This document shows, in pieces, positions 59,066 through 64,000 of a stretch of 64,000 nucleotides of DNA; position 1 is the stretch's first letter, and every line of letters begins with the position of its first letter. The position numbers and the translations under genes were made by a program. This DNA is from Novipirellula galeiformis (lineage in GTDB: Bacteria > Planctomycetota > Planctomycetia > Pirellulales > Pirellulaceae): assembly GCF_007860095.1 (NCBI RefSeq), contig NZ_SJPT01000004.1, positions 221,260 to 285,259 of the forward strand. The letters run 5' to 3'. A model generated the notes under the pieces. The model was not told the DNA's origin. It did no database searches and was given only the letters and a program-made list of their open reading frames with translations.

Positions 59066-61207
59066 CTAACTCGTCTGGAGTGTTCGCTGCGGCTCACACA
59101 CAACGGGAAAGAGCACCACGAATTCGGTCCCCTGTCCCACGGCCGAACGCAGGTCGATCGCACCACCGTGTTGCTCGACGATCCCCAACACGGTTGCCAA
59201 CCCCACGCCTTGCCCCGTCGACTTGGTGGTAAAGAAGGGGTCGAAAACGCATCGTAACGTCTCTTGGTCGATGCCGCTGCCATCGTCTTTGACCGAAACG
59301 TAAATATGCTCGCCCGGTCGAATTTTCCCGCTAAAGACAAATCCCTCAATCTCCGCTTGCTCAACGCGTCGCATCGCCACGTTGATCTGGACCGTCCCGG
59401 CTTCACCAATCGCTTCGACAGCATTGGTCAGTAAATTCAGCAGCACTTGCGACAACGCGGTGGAATCTCCAACGACAGGTGGAGTGCCAGGATCGGCACA
59501 AAGCTCGATCTTGATTTTTGCTTTGGTCGCCGACCGCACTAGGCTGGCTACTTTTTTCGCCTCCGCAACAAGGTCCACTTGTTGAGTCTGAGATTTTGAC
59601 TGACCAGCAAAGGTCAACATTTGCTTACACATGGACGAGGCCATCTCTGCGGCGTGCATGATTTGATCGAGGCTCTCCTGAGTGTTCGCTGCCCCCATGC
59701 CGCTATTGAACTGACACAGTTCGGCGTTCGTTCGGATCACGGACAACAGATTATTAAAATCGTGGGCAATGCCGCCCGCTAATTTCCCCAGACTCTCAAA
59801 CTTCTGCTGATTCTGCATTTGCACCGCGCGTCGCCGCGAACGCTCTTTCTGCTTCATCCGCTCCATGACAAGCGCCAACGAGCGTGCCACACGCTCGAGT
59901 CCGATCAGATCCTCCGGTGGGCTCCAAAACGGCGTATTTGATGTCAGACAGATCGTTCCCAGTGTCGTACTAGTGCTATCGACGATTGGCATCGATCCGG
60001 TCGCCTGGATGCCAAGCGGAGTATAGAACGCTTCGGCCGATGGGAATCCTTCGCCCGCCGATAGATCTTGCACAAATTGAAAGACCCCCGATTTCATCGC
60101 GTTGCAACAAGCCGTGGGCTCGGCCATGACCGGGAACCCGATCAACGATTGCAACACATCCTTCGGCATCGAGGGAGCTGCGGCGAAGCCAACCGATTGC
60201 CGGGCATCGTCAAGCAACAGCACGATGGTGCGAAGTTCGGGAAAGGCAAGGTCAACTTTGCTGGCGACTAAGCTCAGCAACGCTTTCAACGAAGTTCCCT
60301 CGGAAGCCAGCTTGAAAATCTCGCGTTCAAGATCCATCAACTCCAATTGCTGTCGCTCGACCGTGACATCGCGAACCGTCCCTACGGCGCGAAGTTGCTC
60401 TCCCGAGTCGTTCCACTCACAAACGGCACCTTCGAGGTGTATCCAGCGATAACCGCCCGTCTTCTGCTGAATGCGGAATTGAAAATCGAGGACGTTGGGA
60501 ATGGAGGGCATCTCGGCAACCCGACGCTGGTCGTCGGGGTGCATCAACGCTTGAACCGACTCCGCCGAACAATCAATCTCATCTTCGCCATACCCCAAAA
60601 TGCGGTGATACTCGGTATCTCGAGTGACTTGGTTTTTCTGCACATCCCAGTCCCACACCCCAAACTGACTGCCCTTCAATGCAAGTGCATATCGGGTTCG
60701 CACTGCGGCAAGTGATTGGCGATCGTTGTACCAGTCGGTGATATCCGTGAACGAATTGATCGTATAGATTTTCTCGCCGTGCTGGACGACACGGAAATCC
60801 GCGCGCACATAAATCCAGTTCCCTTTGAGCGTTGACAAGCCAACGTCCGAAGCATGGACGGGATCCTGATCTAGCAACGATTGCAGAAAGCCAACCAGGG
60901 ACGGCAGCGATTCAGGCAGCAAAATCTCGCTCGTTCGCGATCTTAACTCCACCATCGAATTGGCCTCGAACAAAGCAATCGCGCTTTGGTTAAAACCAAT
61001 GGTATGAATGCCCGCGAGCAGCGTTTTCAATAATTCCGCATCGTCTTTGATTGCGTCAGCGAGCGACGTGACTCCCGAATCGCGAAGCACTCGCAATTGA
61101 GCGGTCACCTCGGTTACGTCGTCAATGGTCACCGCCGCTTTGATTGACTCAAGCAAAAACGAAGTGGGGTCATCAATCGAAGACAAGAATTCAAGGGCAT
61201 GGGTCAT
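59066..61207 (-). CDS. PAS-PAS-GAF sensor histidine kinase (NtrB-type)
   Basis: Two PAS-type domains (about 60-160 and 170-285; the second with LMHPDDQRRV and a PAC block) precede a GAF-like domain at about 300-450. The phosphoacceptor His482 is in GGIAHDFNNLLSVI, typical of the NtrB/HPK4 group. The HATPase_c has VLLNLLTNAVEAIGEAG, DDGSGID and the FFTTKSTGQGVGL box. No transmembrane segment is present. No receiver domain or response regulator is adjacent, so the partner is elsewhere. The ATG at 61207 gives 713 residues. Confidence 0.94.
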   Translation of the reverse strand: MTHALEFLSSIDDPTSFLLESIKAAVTIDDVTEVTAQLRVLRDSGVTSLADAIKDDAELLKTLLAGIHTIGFNQSAIALFEANSMVELRSRTSEILLPESLPSLVGFLQSLLDQDPVHASDVGLSTLKGNWIYVRADFRVVQHGEKIYTINSFTDITDWYNDRQSLAAVRTRYALALKGSQFGVWDWDVQKNQVTRDTEYHRILGYGEDEIDCSAESVQALMHPDDQRRVAEMPSIPNVLDFQFRIQQKTGGYRWIHLEGAVCEWNDSGEQLRAVGTVRDVTVERQQLELMDLEREIFKLASEGTSLKALLSLVASKVDLAFPELRTIVLLLDDARQSVGFAAAPSMPKDVLQSLIGFPVMAEPTACCNAMKSGVFQFVQDLSAGEGFPSAEAFYTPLGIQATGSMPIVDSTSTTLGTICLTSNTPFWSPPEDLIGLERVARSLALVMERMKQKERSRRRAVQMQNQQKFESLGKLAGGIAHDFNNLLSVIRTNAELCQFNSGMGAANTQESLDQIMHAAEMASSMCKQMLTFAGQSKSQTQQVDLVAEAKKVASLVRSATKAKIKIELCADPGTPPVVGDSTALSQVLLNLLTNAVEAIGEAGTVQINVAMRRVEQAEIEGFVFSGKIRPGEHIYVSVKDDGSGIDQETLRCVFDPFFTTKSTGQGVGLATVLGIVEQHGGAIDLRSAVGQGTEFVVLFPVVCEPQRTLQTS

Positions 61208-61596
61208 CGAATAGCCTTTCAGTGGCCGGGATCTCCGGCGCCACTTTCAGACTGTTAGTGTAACGAATGCCGCAGGCCGATGCGAGAAACTTGCCTGCTG
61301 ACGGCTGAGTTTGAGCCGAACCTTTCGATTGGGATCCGCCAGGAGCCGACTTTTCTTCGTCAATCCCCCCCCGATATTGGATTGGCCCGCGATTGCCGAC
61401 TGGCCCGAATCAACGACTGGCCCGCATCGATCACGCTCGCGAAACTTCGGAGGAGCGGATTGCCGTTCGCCTTTCGTAACCTACCGCTTCCCGGGGGTTA
61501 CCGCGGGAAGGAAGCGGATCGAGAAGACCCCGATCCCTGTGAGCGAACAGGGACGCGGTTCGGCTGAGCAGGGAACGCGAAGCAAGAAGTCGCGAA
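61208..61596. other. Intergenic stretch with structured repeats
   Basis: These 389 bases follow the oxidoreductase gene on the minus strand. They contain the hairpin TCCCTGT/ACAGGGA at 61534-61553, a CCGCTTCC/GGAAGCGG stem near 61.49 kb, and three GACTGGCCCG-like repeats near 61.4 kb. No gene is seen. Confidence 0.45.
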
Positions 61597-62694
61597 TTAG
61601 GCAGCCCGTTTGCCTGGGTTCGCCGCACGATTTCGCGATTCAATCCGCTGGCGAACCATCGCATGGGGCCCCGTCTCGGTCGTCGTTGAATCGAGATACC
61701 AACGCCGCGTTTTGATCGACTCAAGAATCTGATCGGCAACCCCCACGACGCGTGCTCCAGCTTGGCCATCGACGGCCGGCTCGACTCCCGTTTGGATGCT
61801 GATCACAAAGTCGTGAAGTTCGTCGAGAATGGCATTTCGTGGCTCAAGCTCTTTCGTGACGCATTTCAACGATTCACTGAAAATTTGGTCCGCACACCCC
61901 AATGGGTTCTCTACCTCGCTGTCGAGATCAAAACGACGCTGGACAACCGCTTCGCTTGGGCAAACGGAGGTTAACGAGGGTTTTCCGAAATCAATGTCCG
62001 CAAACCCGTTGGCGCCAAAGATCTGCATCTGCCGCGCCGGGGTGGGACTGAGACGAGATGCCTTGAGATTGGCAATCAGTCCGCATTCAAATTCAATCCG
62101 CGTCTCGGCAATGTCTTCGTGACTACTAATCACCGACATGCCGCTCGCCGAAATCGAGCGAATCGGCGAGTGGGTGAGCGACAACACCAAATCCAAGTCG
62201 TGAATCATCAAATCCATCACGACGCCAACATCGAGACAGCGTCCTGGGAAGTGGGAGGCGCGAACCGCTTCGATGTACTTAGCGTCGACGGCCAAGTCAC
62301 CGAGTGCAGCGAAGGCAGGGTTAAAGCGTTCGACATGCCCGACCTGCAGAGTCAGATGGCGGCTTTTGGCCAGATTCGCGAGCCGTTGTGCATCGGGACC
62401 ATTGGCAGCCAAGGGTTTTTCAACAAAAGCATGCTTCCCTGCGGTAAGCAGTTCGGTTGCGATTTCCCCGTGCAAATCGGTCGGCGCGGCCACGATAGCA
62501 GCGTCGATCGTGCCAATGCATTGCCGATAGTCCGCAAAGGTCGGCACGCCGAACATTGCCTTTGCATTGACCCGCGCTTGCTCAAACGGATCGGTGACGG
62601 CCACCAACTCGACTCCGTCGACTTGTTGCAACAATTTTGCGTGGATGCGTCCGAGATGACCTGCACCGATGACTGCGATTCGTAACCGACTCAC
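61597..62694 (-). CDS. Gfo/Idh/MocA-family oxidoreductase next to lpxA (GnnA-like candidate)
   Basis: The N-terminal Rossmann fold has RIAVIGAGHLGRIHAKLL, and EKPLA is the family's conserved Lys-Pro region. It dehydrogenates a sugar or sugar nucleotide with NAD(P). Its start codon overlaps the lpxA stop by four bases, so the two are translationally coupled. In some bacteria a Gfo/Idh enzyme beside lpxA (GnnA) oxidises UDP-GlcNAc toward UDP-GlcNAc3N for amide-linked lipid A. That link is inference here because no GnnB-like aminotransferase is visible. It is soluble and cytoplasmic. Confidence 0.88.
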   Translation of the reverse strand: MSRLRIAVIGAGHLGRIHAKLLQQVDGVELVAVTDPFEQARVNAKAMFGVPTFADYRQCIGTIDAAIVAAPTDLHGEIATELLTAGKHAFVEKPLAANGPDAQRLANLAKSRHLTLQVGHVERFNPAFAALGDLAVDAKYIEAVRASHFPGRCLDVGVVMDLMIHDLDLVLSLTHSPIRSISASGMSVISSHEDIAETRIEFECGLIANLKASRLSPTPARQMQIFGANGFADIDFGKPSLTSVCPSEAVVQRRFDLDSEVENPLGCADQIFSESLKCVTKELEPRNAILDELHDFVISIQTGVEPAVDGQAGARVVGVADQILESIKTRRWYLDSTTTETGPHAMVRQRIESRNRAANPGKRAA

Positions 62695-63500
62695 GCTGCT
62701 TTTCTCCTTCGGTCGCGACCACGGCCCTTTTGGCCGCTGACCGTTGTATCCATGAAATTGAACAGCTCTCGTAGCACGGGGCGAATGGGCCCTGTCGATA
62801 ACAACTGCTCCTTGGCTGCATCGAGTCCCACGTAGGACCGATAAATAAGTTTATATGCCTTGGTAAGGACTTCGATGTCCTCTTTTGGAAATCCGTGTCG
62901 CTTCAATCCGATCGTGTTGACGGCGCGAGGTTTGGCGGGCTGACCGTCCACGATGATGTAGGGGGGGACGTCATGAAGTACCCGCGCCATCGCGCTGATG
63001 AAGCTAAGATTTCCAACGGATGCGAAGTGCACGATCCCCACACCTCCGGCAATCGTGATGTCATTCCCGATGTGGGCGTGGCCACCGATCATCACATTGT
63101 TGGCCATCACATTGCGGTCCCCGACCTTGCAATCGTGAGCGATGTGAGTGTGTGCCATCAGATAATTATTGTGACCGACCCGCGTGACGCCATCTTCTTT
63201 CTCGGTGGCGCGGTTGACGGTGCAGTACTCGCGGAACACGTTGCCGTCACCGATCTGAACCTCCGTCGGCGTGCCCTTGTAGCTGGTGTCTTGCGGTTCC
63301 GCACCGATCACACAGCCTGGGAACAAATGGTTCTCTTCACCGAGTGAGGTCACCCCCGACAGCACGACATGGTCTTCGAGCAGTGTATCATCACCAATGC
63401 TGACATCCGGACCGATCACACAAAAGTGCCCGATACGTACGTTCGTCCCTAACTTGGCACGTGGATCAACCACCGCGGTCTGAGCAATCTGGGTACTCAT
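62691..63500 (-). CDS. lpxA: Acyl-ACP:UDP-N-acetylglucosamine O-acyltransferase-like protein
   Basis: LpxA catalyses the first lipid A step. The left-handed beta-helix hexapeptide repeats are visible, and the catalytic His122 is in HIAHDCKVGD. The helical tail starts near NTIGLKRHGF. The ATG at 63500 has GGAG at nine bases upstream, which is better than the upstream start at 63536. By eye, the helix position of E. coli His144 holds a valine in this protein. It acts in the cytoplasm and is trimeric in the family. It overlaps the oxidoreductase by four bases. Confidence 0.93.
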   Translation of the reverse strand: MSTQIAQTAVVDPRAKLGTNVRIGHFCVIGPDVSIGDDTLLEDHVVLSGVTSLGEENHLFPGCVIGAEPQDTSYKGTPTEVQIGDGNVFREYCTVNRATEKEDGVTRVGHNNYLMAHTHIAHDCKVGDRNVMANNVMIGGHAHIGNDITIAGGVGIVHFASVGNLSFISAMARVLHDVPPYIIVDGQPAKPRAVNTIGLKRHGFPKEDIEVLTKAYKLIYRSYVGLDAAKEQLLSTGPIRPVLRELFNFMDTTVSGQKGRGRDRRRKAA

Positions 63501-63563
63501 GTTTCGGCTCCAAACATCTCTTGGTTGTGATAACAAAATCGCATGACAACTAAACTCCTGTGG

Positions 63564-64000
63564 CTAAGCAGCTTTGTGATGCGATTGCGTCATTTGGGTT
63601 AGGGGAATCTGCGAAGCCGCCAGTTCAGCGAGTTGCTGAGCCATCCGGCCGTTTAGGTTGTGTCCACCGCGATAGGAAACAAAGGTGCCGACGAGTTCAA
63701 CGTTGGCCAGGGCAAGGTCACCGATCAAATCGAGGACCTTGTGCCGTGCACACTCATCAGCAAAACGCAATGAATTCTCAATCGGGCCGTGATCGCCGAT
63801 CACTAACAAGTCTTGGTTCGTGACGTGAGACGCAACCCCTTGTTCACGAAGCAGGCCGGCCTGCGACTCGGTAACAAAGGTTCGAGCTGGAGCAACGTCG
63901 CGAATAAAACGATGAGGGGACATCCGCAGAGCGTAGGCTTGGTCAAGGATCGGCGAAGGCCCATCGAAACTCAAGCGATACTCATACGAAGTGTGTCCAT
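63564..64000 (-). CDS. lpxC: UDP-3-O-acyl-N-acetylglucosamine deacetylase, C-terminal part (5' end outside window)
   Basis: The visible frame begins GHTSYEYRLSF at the window edge and has LRFADECARHKVLDLIGDLA, which holds two of the zinc ligands (His and Asp of HKVLD), and GGHNLN with the catalytic-type histidine. LpxC is the committed lipid A step. The 3' end at 63564 shows no FabZ fusion, although LpxC-FabZ fusions occur in related phyla. lpxA starts 63 bases downstream on the same strand. Only the C-terminal half is in view. Confidence 0.93.
   Translation of the reverse strand, partial: GHTSYEYRLSFDGPSPILDQAYALRMSPHRFIRDVAPARTFVTESQAGLLREQGVASHVTNQDLLVIGDHGPIENSLRFADECARHKVLDLIGDLALANVELVGTFVSYRGGHNLNGRMAQQLAELAASQIPLTQMTQSHHKAA

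Overview
This window is chromosomal DNA from a planctomycete, most likely of the Rhodopirellula/Pirellulaceae type. I base that on families typical of the phylum: two DUF1501 proteins, two DUF1549/DUF1553 cytochrome proteins (PSCyt2/PSD1), PSCyt1-WD40 proteins, a DUF1080 protein, a sulfatase, a PPC-domain exoprotein and a 1909-residue protein with a LEPR-XLL N-terminus. Lipid A genes at the right edge fit a Gram-negative type envelope. Genes sit on both strands in short runs with wide gaps, and many starts lack a clear Shine-Dalgarno. I saw no rRNA, tRNA, CRISPR array, intact transposase, prophage or origin.

Layout. 1-3.8 kb: 3' part of a membrane-anchored von Willebrand A protein (-), a PPP-type phosphoesterase (+), and thioredoxin (-) with a clear terminator. 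3.9-13.2 kb (-): DUF1501, PPC protein, DUF1549/DUF1553 cytochrome and PSCyt1-WD40 protein in transcription order, followed by a Nudix hydrolase. 13.7-17.8 kb (-): a hybrid histidine kinase and an M42 aminopeptidase. 18.9-21.8 kb (+): an HTH/receiver-like regulator, moaC and a long-chain polyprenyl diphosphate synthase. 21.9-27.7 kb (-): the giant LEPR-XLL/DUF4347/lectin/Calx-beta/glucose dehydrogenase-like protein. 28-33.8 kb: a surface-glycan cluster with UDP-galactopyranose mutase, a methyltransferase, an unknown protein, a glycosyltransferase and an acyltransferase. 33.9-39 kb: secreted and membrane proteins, a sulfatase and a block of short dispersed repeats. 39.7-48.1 kb: RecQ-like helicase, RuvX, two tandem paralogous small proteins, a sigma-70 factor, a PAS-LuxR regulator, a lipoprotein and an RlmI-like methyltransferase. 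48.1-50.3 kb (-): sucC and sucD. 50.6-57.2 kb (-): a second cytochrome locus in which the WD40 and DUF1549/DUF1553 parts are one 1700-residue protein, followed by its DUF1501 partner. 58-61 kb: a DUF1080 protein and a histidine kinase. 61.6-64 kb (-): lpxC (partial), lpxA and a Gfo/Idh/MocA oxidoreductase overlapping lpxA by four bases.

How the parts work together. The two cytochrome loci are the most instructive comparison: the same modules occur once as separate genes and once as a fusion, each with a DUF1501 partner, which suggests that their products form one surface or periplasmic machine. The lipid A genes with the adjoining oxidoreductase suggest a possible 3-amino-modified lipid A route, but no aminotransferase is in view. 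I did not find a single convincing new defence or mobile system. The least explained items are the tandem small paralogs, the repeat block at 37.9-38.5 kb, the insertion in the fused cytochrome protein and the glycan-cluster protein at 30.0 kb.
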